A stretch of DNA of 61,000 nucleotides from Bacteroidales bacterium (GTDB lineage Bacteria > Bacteroidota > Bacteroidia > Bacteroidales > Bacteroidaceae), in contig JALEZQ010000011.1 in NCBI GenBank assembly GCA_022772475.1, forward strand, positions 1 through 61,000. Direction: 5' to 3'. The position numbers and the translations under genes were made by a program. Shown here piece after piece: positions 7,483 through 14,802 of the stretch. Within the stretch, counting starts at the first letter, position 1. Each line of letters begins with the position of its first letter. The notes under the pieces were generated by a model. It did not search any database, was not told the DNA's origin, and saw only the letters and a program-made list of their open reading frames with translations.

Positions 7483-9315
7483 TCAGAAGGGGAAGAGTAG
7501 GGGGAGGATCGCTATCATGACGGCGCCGATGATGAGCTGGAGGGGCAGGCCGACGCGCAGATAGTCCGCAAAGCGGTAGGCACCGGCTTGCATCACCAGG
7601 GCGTTGGGCGGTGTGGAGAAGGGCGAGGCGAAGCACATGCTGGCGCCCAGGGTGACGGCGAAGAGGAAGGGGTAGGGACTGCAATCGAGGGCCGTGGCCG
7701 AACTGACGGCGATGGGGGCCATGAGGACGGCGGTGGCGGTATTGCTCACGAAGAAGGTCAGGACGGAGGTGGCCAGGTAGATGCCCGCCAGCAGAGCCAG
7801 CGGACCAAACTGCCCCAGGGCGCTGACCAGGCTGTGGGAGATGAGAGCCGAGGCGCCCGTCTTGGTCAAGGCGACGGACATGGGCAGCATGGCGCCGATG
7901 AGGACGACGCTCTCCCAGTTGATGGTTTTGTAGGCTGCCTCCACATTGCGGAAGCAGCCCGTCAGCACCATGGCCACGGCGGCGAGCATGACGGCGGTGA
8001 CGGGGGCCACGGGGATGAAGTCGCACACCATGAGGACAATCATGGCGAGCATGATGAGGGCGGCAATGGGGGCTTTGTAGTCGAGGGTGACGCGGTCGGC
8101 CATGTCGAGGGGGCGGCCCAGGAGGACAAAGTCGTCCTCGTCGTCGTTGAGACGGCCAATCTGCGTCCATGCGCCGTGCACCAAGAGGACGTCGCCGTTG
8201 AGCAGGCGCAGGTCGGCCAGGTCGTCGCGCAGGTAGCTGCCCTTGCGGCGCACGGCCAGCACGTTGATGCCATACTTGGCGCGCAGGCCCGACTCGCGCA
8301 CGCGGCGGCCCACTAGACGCGAGGTAGGCATGAGCAGGATTTCGGCGATGCCCGTGTCGTAAAAGCTCAGGCCGCCGTCGGCATCGTCGCCGAGCGTCAG
8401 ACCGTAGTCGGCGGCAAAGCGGCGGATGTCGGTATCGTTGCCCGAGAGGTAGAGGGTGTCGCCGCCCTGCACGACGGTGGCGGGGCCGGCGGCCTCCTGG
8501 CTGACGCTGCGGATGAGGAGGCCCTGGCGCGACTGGCGGCGCACCTCAATGACGCTCACGCCATAGCGGGCACGCAGGTCAAGGCTGCCGAGGCTCTGAT
8601 GGCAGAGAGACGACGAGGGGGTGACGGTGACATGCCCCATCTGTTCGCCGAGGCGGTATTCGCTGACCAGCTGGCTGAGGCTCTTGCCGCCTTTATGGCG
8701 CGCGTCGTCGTGCGCGTCGTGGCGTACCAACCGGCGGCTCAGAGGGTAGAGGGCAAGGGCGCCGACGGCAATGCAGATGAGGCCCACGGGGGTGAACGAG
8801 AAGAACGACAGCGGAGCGTAGCCGCCCTCGGTGAGGTGTTCCTGGATGACGAGGTTGGGCGGCGTACCGATGAGGGTGAGCATACCGCCCATGCTGCTGG
8901 CGAAGGCCAGAGGCATGAGCAGACGGCGCGCGTCGGTGCCGGCGCGGGCGGACATGCTGACCACGATGGGGAGCATCAGGGCCACGGTGCCCGTATTGCT
9001 GACGAAGGCGCCGATGAGGGCCGTGCCCACGACGACGAGGAAAAACAGGCGGCGCTGGCTGTTGCCCGCCAGACGCATCAGGCTGCCGCCGATACGGGCC
9101 GCCAGACCCGTGCGGAAAATGGCCCCGCCGACGACGAAAAGGCCAATCATCATGATGACGATGGGGTTGGAGAAGCCGGCCAGGGCTTCTTCGGGCGTGA
9201 GGATGCCCGTGAGCAGCAGAAGGAGGAGGGCGCAGAGGGCCACGACGTCCGAACGCAGACGTCCCGTAGCGAAGCCTACGGCAGAGGCGGCAAGGATGAG
9301 GAGGGTGATGAGCAT
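7483..9315 (-). CDS. SLC13/DASS-type permease with RCK_C (TrkA-C) domains
   Basis: About 610 residues with many hydrophobic helices. The N-terminal membrane block includes GFSNPIVIMMIGLFVVGGAIF and SNTGTVALMLPIV. A cytoplasmic insert at roughly residues 205-375 contains two TrkA-C-like regulatory domains (SLDLRARYGVSVIEVRR and SGLRAKYGINVLAVRR). A second membrane block includes FVSNTATAVLMAPIA, an internal repeat of the first SNT motif. These proteins import dicarboxylates, sulfate or other anions with Na+ or H+. The adjacent divergent sulfatase makes sulfate handling tempting, but the substrate is not readable. Start ATG 9315 is preferred; a TTG at 9321 is possible. Confidence 0.85.
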   Translation of the reverse strand: MLITLLILAASAVGFATGRLRSDVVALCALLLLLLTGILTPEEALAGFSNPIVIMMIGLFVVGGAIFRTGLAARIGGSLMRLAGNSQRRLFFLVVVGTALIGAFVSNTGTVALMLPIVVSMSARAGTDARRLLMPLAFASSMGGMLTLIGTPPNLVIQEHLTEGGYAPLSFFSFTPVGLICIAVGALALYPLSRRLVRHDAHDDARHKGGKSLSQLVSEYRLGEQMGHVTVTPSSSLCHQSLGSLDLRARYGVSVIEVRRQSRQGLLIRSVSQEAAGPATVVQGGDTLYLSGNDTDIRRFAADYGLTLGDDADGGLSFYDTGIAEILLMPTSRLVGRRVRESGLRAKYGINVLAVRRKGSYLRDDLADLRLLNGDVLLVHGAWTQIGRLNDDEDDFVLLGRPLDMADRVTLDYKAPIAALIMLAMIVLMVCDFIPVAPVTAVMLAAVAMVLTGCFRNVEAAYKTINWESVVLIGAMLPMSVALTKTGASALISHSLVSALGQFGPLALLAGIYLATSVLTFFVSNTATAVLMAPIAVSSATALDCSPYPFLFAVTLGASMCFASPFSTPPNALVMQAGAYRFADYLRVGLPLQLIIGAVMIAILPLLFPF

Positions 9316-9445
9316 TTCCAAGACAAGACGCTTTTGGGGATTTAACGGAAAAGGGATAATGTGATGGGCGTGTCCATACCGACAACGGGAAGAAACTCGG
9401 TATAAGGTCTGTGGGATGTTGGACCATGGTGCGAGTCCTACGTGG

Positions 9446-9453
9446 CAAATGTA
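9446..9453 (-). promoter_or_regulatory. Minus-7 box (TACATTTG) upstream of the permease
   Basis: TACATTTG on the minus strand matches TAnnTTTG. No TTG lies at the expected distance, so the call is tentative. It would give a 5' leader of about 125 bases. Confidence 0.4.
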
Positions 9454-9579
9454 ACAATAAATGCCGAGGTGCGCCGCGTGACGGTGGTCAAGGAATGTTA
9501 AGTGAAGATGAGAAAACTGCTATCTGTTTGACATGGGCTACCTTGTATCTGTTTAGGCGCTCCTATGTCTGGTCGTGTT

Positions 9580-9662
9580 GAAGGCCGTTTGGCCGTTTGG
9601 AGGCCGTTTGACAAAAATTGTCGTATTTTATTAGGTCGAGCGGCAAAGATTTCGTAATTTTG
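9580..9662 (+). promoter_or_regulatory. Candidate sulfatase promoter with GGCCGTTTG repeats
   Basis: TAATTTTG at 9655-9662 fits the minus-7 consensus and lies 82 bp before the ATG. Upstream, GGCCGTTTG is repeated three times between about 9586 and 9611, which may be an operator-like element or simple repetition. The 9316-9744 gap otherwise holds no gene. Confidence 0.4.
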
Positions 9663-9744
9663 GCGCGTGAATCTACGCAGTTAACCATAGTCCGCCCCCC
9701 ATCATATCGTTTACCTTTCTTATCCCTTGTTGTCCTTCCCTCTC

Positions 9745-11877
9745 ATGAAGAACCGATGCCTCGGGGGTCTACTGGCCTCCATCGCCGCACCGCTGTGTGC
9801 GCAGCAGACGCCCAACGTCGTGGTCATCGTGGCCGACGACCTGGGTTATGGTGACCTCTCATGCTATGGCGCCACCAGCGTCAGTACGCCCAATGTGGAC
9901 CGTCTGGCGGCCTCCGGCGTGCGCTTCACCAACGCCCACGCCTGCGCCTCGACCAGTACGCCGGCACGCTACAGTCTGCTCACGGGCGAATACTGCTTCC
10001 GCCGCCACGGCACCGACATCGCCACGGGTGATGCGGGGATGATTATCCGCCCCGAACAGGTCACTGTGGCCGACATCTTCCGGCAGAGCGGCTACGCCAC
10101 GGCGGCCATCGGCAAATGGCACCTCGGACTGGGCAGCCGGACGGGAGCACAAGATTGGAACGGCCGCCTGGACATGACGCCGAAAGACATCGGCTTCAGT
10201 TACCACTATCTTATGGCGGCGACGGCAGACCGCGTGCCCTGCGTCTTCATCGAGGACGGCAGCGTAGTCAACCACGACCCCGAGGCGCCCATCTCCGTGA
10301 GCTACGCGGCCAACTTCCCCGGCGAACCGACGGGGGCGGCGAACCCCGAACTGCTCACCAAACTCAAATCGAGCCACGGCCACAACCAGAGTATCGTCAA
10401 CGGCATAGGACGCATTGGCTACATGAAGGGCGGCGGGCGCGCACTCTGGCGCGACGAGGACATCGCCGACAGCATCGCCACGGCGGCCATACGCTTCATC
10501 GGGGAGAACCGGGAGCAGCCCTTTTTCATGTACCTCTGCACCAACGACGTGCATGTGCCGCGTATGCCGCACGAGCGCTTCCGCGGCAAGAGTGCCCTCG
10601 GTCTGCGCGGCGAAGCCATCATGCAGTTTGACGAGACGGTGGGCAGCGTCGTACAGGCACTGCACGACAACGGTCTGACGGACAATACGCTCATCATCCT
10701 GACCAGCGACAACGGCCCCGTGCTCGACGACGGCTACCAGGACCAGGCGGCGACGCTCAACGGCAGCCACCGGCCGTGGGGTCCCTGGCGCGGCGGGAAG
10801 TACAGCGCCTTCGAGGCAGGCACCCGCGTGCCATTCATCGTATGCTGGCCGGGAACGGTGACGGGCAGGACGACGTCCGCAGCGCTGGTGTCGCAGATCG
10901 ACCTGATGGCGGCGGCAGCGGCACTGACGGGGACGGCCATACCTCACGGCGCAGGCATCGACAGTCAGGACCACTTAGACACCTGGCTCGGACGCAACAG
11001 CGACGACCGCCCCTATGTGGCCGAGATGGCGGCCAACCGCACCCTGTCGCTGGTGAGCGGACAGTGGAAGTACATCGAGCCGTCGAACGGCGCTGCGAAA
11101 ATAGGCACGGTCAACATCGAGACGGGCTATCTGGCGACGCCAAAACTCTACAACCTGGCGACGGACCCGGGCGAGACCACCAACGTCCGCACCACAGAGC
11201 CGGCACAGGCGGAACAGATGGCGGCGCTCCTGGCCGAACTGCGACTGCCGGTGACGCCGGCGGACGCCACGCTATGGTACTACCTCACCACGCCAAAGCG
11301 CGAAAACCGCTACGCCACACACACGGCGAGCGGACTGATGGGCTTCACCGAACCGCAGGGCGAGGCGTCGATGTGGAAACTGCTGCGGCGCACAGACGGG
11401 ACCTTCGACCTGGTCAACCGCGCCTCGGGCCTATACCTCACCACGGGACAGGTGAAGATTCCGGCGCTGCAGATGCCCACGTCGTCCATACCGCCGGCAG
11501 CGGGATGGACGCTCACCACAAGCGGCATCATGGGCTGCCTCTATGCCATCAGCAACGGTACGTCGGAACTCAACCAGGCGGGCAGCGCACGCAACTATAT
11601 GGTGCTCAACTGGGGCAATGGCACGAACGTCACCGACGCGGGCTGCCTCTACGCCATCGTTCCGGCAGCGGCCGAGCCCAACCCCGACGGCATCGCCACA
11701 CCATGGCTGCCGGAGGGCGAACAGCAGGGCGGCAACGGCACCGACGGCGCTCCCATCTCGGCCCTCTACAACCTGGCGGGACAGCGCCTGTCGCCCACCC
11801 GCCAACCGGCCCCGGGATGCTACGTGGTGAAGACGCCCTCCGGCTCCGCCCGCACCGTATATTACAGGGCGCGGTAG
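9745..11877 (+). CDS. Secreted Ser-type arylsulfatase with C-terminal extra domain
   Basis: About 710 residues. A signal peptide (MKNRCLGGLLASIAAPLCA) precedes a sulfatase domain with metal-binding VADDLGYGD, the STPARYSLLTG signature (S71-x-P-x-R75) and an alkaline-phosphatase-like TSDNGP. The modified residue is Ser rather than Cys, so activity needs an anSME-type formylglycine maturase, which is not in this window. Residues 515-660 form an extra region with repeated 'LVNRASGLYLTT'-like elements, resembling a beta-trefoil binding module. The tail YNLAGQRL ... GCYVV is typical of exported Prevotella proteins. It probably removes sulfate from host mucin or proteoglycan glycans. ATG 9745 is preferred over an upstream TTG because it gives a clean signal peptide. 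Confidence 0.9.
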   Translation: MKNRCLGGLLASIAAPLCAQQTPNVVVIVADDLGYGDLSCYGATSVSTPNVDRLAASGVRFTNAHACASTSTPARYSLLTGEYCFRRHGTDIATGDAGMIIRPEQVTVADIFRQSGYATAAIGKWHLGLGSRTGAQDWNGRLDMTPKDIGFSYHYLMAATADRVPCVFIEDGSVVNHDPEAPISVSYAANFPGEPTGAANPELLTKLKSSHGHNQSIVNGIGRIGYMKGGGRALWRDEDIADSIATAAIRFIGENREQPFFMYLCTNDVHVPRMPHERFRGKSALGLRGEAIMQFDETVGSVVQALHDNGLTDNTLIILTSDNGPVLDDGYQDQAATLNGSHRPWGPWRGGKYSAFEAGTRVPFIVCWPGTVTGRTTSAALVSQIDLMAAAAALTGTAIPHGAGIDSQDHLDTWLGRNSDDRPYVAEMAANRTLSLVSGQWKYIEPSNGAAKIGTVNIETGYLATPKLYNLATDPGETTNVRTTEPAQAEQMAALLAELRLPVTPADATLWYYLTTPKRENRYATHTASGLMGFTEPQGEASMWKLLRRTDGTFDLVNRASGLYLTTGQVKIPALQMPTSSIPPAAGWTLTTSGIMGCLYAISNGTSELNQAGSARNYMVLNWGNGTNVTDAGCLYAIVPAAAEPNPDGIATPWLPEGEQQGGNGTDGAPISALYNLAGQRLSPTRQPAPGCYVVKTPSGSARTVYYRAR

Positions 11878-12023
11878 CGCAGAGGCTTCGGGCTTCAGGC
11901 ATTATGCTTCGGTCTCCCGACACACGCTATGGGGCTCCCGCTCGCCCGACACACAACGAAGACATTTACCTTTATCAACTTTTATCCTAACATCTATTTA
12001 TTCACCCTAAACATTTTTCGCAC

Positions 12024-14429
12024 ATGAAAAAACTGTTTACCCTGATGGGTGTGCTCCTCCTAACGCTGATTGGGGGGGGGAGTACCCTTCAAGCGAAGGA
12101 CGTGCTGACGGAAACGCAACTGTCCGCAGCCGACATCACCGCTCTGAATGCCCCAAAGAAAATCGCCATCCGCGCGGTACAAAACGGGGCCTACACCACC
12201 TACCTTACTGGCAGCAATACGCGCACGGCGTTTTCTGAAACGACCTGCGTCTTCATCGTCGAGCCCATCGGCAACGGCGATTTCTACCTCAAACTGGCCA
12301 ACCCCTCAAATGAACAGGGCGAGGGCTATCTGCAATCCACAACCGGCCTTACTTACGGCAACAAAGCATCGGCACAGGTGCTCCACGCCGTGCTGCCCTC
12401 TGACACCGGTAGCGGCGAGACGAAATGCGACTACGCAAACATCTGGAACGATGCGGACAAATCGCTGCTGGTGCGCTTCGTCAAGGGGGCAACGGGAAAG
12501 AACGAAGGTTACTTTAACGTCCACTTCTATGACTTCCGTACCGGCACGGGCGTATGGTCCTACTTCCTTGTCCATGAAGTACAGGAGGTACCTGCATTCA
12601 ACGTGACTATGAACTTCTACAACGAGGACGGCACCACGCTCCTGGGCTCGACCACGACTGAGTTCGAATCGGGCGCAACACCGACGGTGAGCCTGCCTTC
12701 GTATGTAGAGATAACCAACCATCCTTTCGAAGGTCAGGTGGTCACCGAGCCCACTTCGTACGACGTCCATACGCGCATCAAGGCCAGCGCTCCCTTCCAG
12801 GTTTCTACCTCTACAGACGATGCCACAGCCCATTGGTTTGGCCTAAAAATCCGCGACGCGGGTGCGCTCTGGATCTATGACGGCGGCGCCGACGGCTTGG
12901 TGCGCACAAGCAGCATCGACTACACGCTGAACACGGTGACGGCCTACCAGTGGTGCCTGACGGGCGACTGGTTCAACGGCTTCACCATCACCAACCGCAG
13001 CAACAAGCGGCACATGGCCGACATTGGCACAAAGAAACCCGGCGACAACAGCTACGCGGCCATCAACACCGTGGACGGCACCGAAGCCGCAGGTACGCAC
13101 GTCTTCAAGCTTGTCATGCCGGCCGAGGGCAAATACGGCTTCCTCTATCAGGGCCAGACGAACAAATACCTCTCCAACAAGGGTGGCACCAAGAACGAGT
13201 ACCTCAGCGAATACAGCTGGGACGGCGGCGGCAACATCACCTTCGTCTCCATGGACGACAACGATATTGTCAGCACATACAAAAACGGACTGTATAGCAA
13301 GCAGGGCTTCGTGGGTGGCTACACGGCCGAAGACCTGGCCGGTCTGGACGGCTTAAGCACCGTTGCTGAGTGTCAGGCCTTCGACGACGAACTGGCCACG
13401 AAGACGCCCATCGCCTTCGACGCAGCCCGGTACTACCGCATCAAGAACTACGCCCGCAACCTCAGCATCGACAACGACGAACATATCGGACATGGCGGCT
13501 ACATGGGCATCTATTATGCCAACCCCGGAGCCCCCATCTCCTGCCACAACGAAAGCCTCGGCGAGGCAGCTTCCATCTGGAAGTTTGAGAAGGATGCCGA
13601 CTCGGAAAACTACCGCCTCTACAACCTGAACGCCAAGAAGTATGTCGGCAAGTCGAACGCCAACGGCAGCCGATACTTCACTATGGTCGCCGATGCTGCC
13701 GATGCAGGCCTCTTCTCCCTGACGGCACAGGACAACGCGCTACAGTATGTCATCGCCTGCACCAATGGTGCCGGCGACGCCGTGCAGCTCCATGTGTCGG
13801 GCTACGGTGTGATGAACTACAACGCCGGCGCCAACTCGGCCTCGGCCTGGTATCTGGCCCCCGCCGAAGCCCTCGAACTGAACCTCAACGCGGCTGGCGC
13901 CGACTACTGGGCTTCGCTCTACCTGCCCTTCGACGTGACCCTGCCCGCCTCTGTTGAGGCTTATGCCGCCAAGAGCCACGGCACCGACTATGTGGGTCTG
14001 ACGCCCGTCATCGGTACCCTCGCTGCCGAAGATGGCGTGGTGATCAAGGCTGCCGATGCCAAAGTATCCCTGCCCATCCTCACCACCTCGGCCGCCAAGA
14101 CCACCGGCAACCTCTTCAGAGGCACGCTGGAGAGCGCCGACATCACCGACAACAAGAGCATCTACACGCTCGGCGCCTCGGACGGCGTAGTGGCCCTCTA
14201 CCACCCCTCGAACACGAAGCTCAAGGCCAACCGCGCCTACCTGCCGGCATCGGCTCAGACGCTTGCCGCCAGCCTGCGTTTCGTCTTTGGCGATGACGTA
14301 ACGGGCATCGACGGTGTGGAGGCTGAACAGCAGGATGCCAAGGCATGCTACGACCTGTCCGGCCGCCGCGTGCTCCAGCCGAAGCACGGCCTCTATGTGA
14401 TTGGAAACAAGAAAGTACTCATCCCCTAA
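12024..14429 (+). CDS. Secreted protein with repeated trefoil-like modules
   Basis: The 801-residue product has a signal peptide (MKKLFTLMGVLLLTLIGGG...) and no family I can name. Repeating 'KYFLKLANPSNEQGEGYLQ', 'FTITNRSNKRHMAD' and 'YRLYNLNAKKYVGKSN' type elements suggest several ricin-like beta-trefoil carbohydrate-binding modules. The C-terminus CYDLSGRRVLQPKHGLYVIG is a sorting-type tail seen in many Prevotella exported proteins. It lies 146 bp after the sulfatase and shares its trefoil-like elements, so the pair may act on the same glycan. A run of nine G residues lies in the signal-peptide codons and could shift the reading frame. No catalytic motif is visible. Confidence 0.75.
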   Translation: MKKLFTLMGVLLLTLIGGGSTLQAKDVLTETQLSAADITALNAPKKIAIRAVQNGAYTTYLTGSNTRTAFSETTCVFIVEPIGNGDFYLKLANPSNEQGEGYLQSTTGLTYGNKASAQVLHAVLPSDTGSGETKCDYANIWNDADKSLLVRFVKGATGKNEGYFNVHFYDFRTGTGVWSYFLVHEVQEVPAFNVTMNFYNEDGTTLLGSTTTEFESGATPTVSLPSYVEITNHPFEGQVVTEPTSYDVHTRIKASAPFQVSTSTDDATAHWFGLKIRDAGALWIYDGGADGLVRTSSIDYTLNTVTAYQWCLTGDWFNGFTITNRSNKRHMADIGTKKPGDNSYAAINTVDGTEAAGTHVFKLVMPAEGKYGFLYQGQTNKYLSNKGGTKNEYLSEYSWDGGGNITFVSMDDNDIVSTYKNGLYSKQGFVGGYTAEDLAGLDGLSTVAECQAFDDELATKTPIAFDAARYYRIKNYARNLSIDNDEHIGHGGYMGIYYANPGAPISCHNESLGEAASIWKFEKDADSENYRLYNLNAKKYVGKSNANGSRYFTMVADAADAGLFSLTAQDNALQYVIACTNGAGDAVQLHVSGYGVMNYNAGANSASAWYLAPAEALELNLNAAGADYWASLYLPFDVTLPASVEAYAAKSHGTDYVGLTPVIGTLAAEDGVVIKAADAKVSLPILTTSAAKTTGNLFRGTLESADITDNKSIYTLGASDGVVALYHPSNTKLKANRAYLPASAQTLAASLRFVFGDDVTGIDGVEAEQQDAKACYDLSGRRVLQPKHGLYVIGNKKVLIP
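12072..12080 (+). repeat. G9 homopolymer inside signal-peptide codons
   Basis: Nine consecutive G bases encode Gly-Gly-Gly in LIGGGSTLQ of the secreted protein starting at 12024. Gain or loss of one G would abolish expression of an exported protein, the usual arrangement of a slipped-strand phase-variable gene. Variation itself is not shown by one sequence. Confidence 0.85.
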
Positions 14430-14442
14430 AGCCCCGGAAATA

Positions 14443-14616
14443 ATGAAAAAGAAATATATCTGTCCTGAGACGCTCTCCATTGTCCTGACATCCCAGCAGG
14501 TGCTGGCCACCAGTTCGTTGGACATCAAAGAAGGAAGCGCTGATCAGTGGTCCAACCGCAACGACTCCTGGAACGCCGGCAACTGGTCCGACGACGCCTG
14601 CGGCGACGAAGAATAA
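14443..14616 (+). CDS. Small acidic peptide of the MKKKYICPE type
   Basis: The 57 residues start MKKKYICPETLSIVL and end in an Asp/Glu-, Trp- and Asn-rich tail (SWNAGNWSDDACGDEE). Short Bacteroidales proteins with an MKKxYxxPE start, a 'LAxS' middle and an acidic, often WDDE-like, tail are a recurring hypothetical family next to exported proteins. ATG 14443 lies 13 bp after the previous stop and a good terminator follows, so it is probably co-transcribed with the secreted protein. There is no classical signal peptide. A leader-like or precursor-peptide role is speculation. Confidence 0.6.
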   Translation: MKKKYICPETLSIVLTSQQVLATSSLDIKEGSADQWSNRNDSWNAGNWSDDACGDEE

Positions 14617-14638
14617 CAGGCTTATCGCCATATACTCA

Positions 14639-14681
14639 CATTGGGAAGATGCACGCACGCACCTTCCCAATGTTTTTTTTT
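14639..14681 (+). terminator. Rho-independent terminator after the small peptide
   Basis: CATTGGGAAG (14639-14648) pairs with CTTCCCAATG (14663-14672), followed by nine T residues. Confidence 0.92.
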
Positions 14682-14729
14682 GGCAGCGTCGAGGCTGCAT
14701 GCCAAGACGTTGCGACGGGGCACCGCTAA

Positions 14730-14771
14730 GAGGGTGTATCAAAATGAAGATGGTTGAGCGGCGGCACCTCC
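14730..14771 (+). repeat. Dispersed repeat, GAGGGTGT...GGTTGAGCG type
   Basis: The 42 bp starting GAGGGTGTATCAAAATGAAG and ending GGCGGCACCTCC recur with few changes at 60413-60456. The first 16 bases also match the end of the longer repeat at 60860-61000 and 41860-42000, so all belong to one dispersed family. Confidence 0.7.
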
Positions 14772-14802
14772 AAGCGAGCGCCTCCTGACGGACGCCTCCG
14801 CC

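Noticed and set aside
8599-9345. 248-codon plus-strand frame rich in Ala, Glu, Gly and His
   Set aside because: Shadow of the SLC13-type permease, whose membrane helices and TrkA-C domains are clear on the minus strand.
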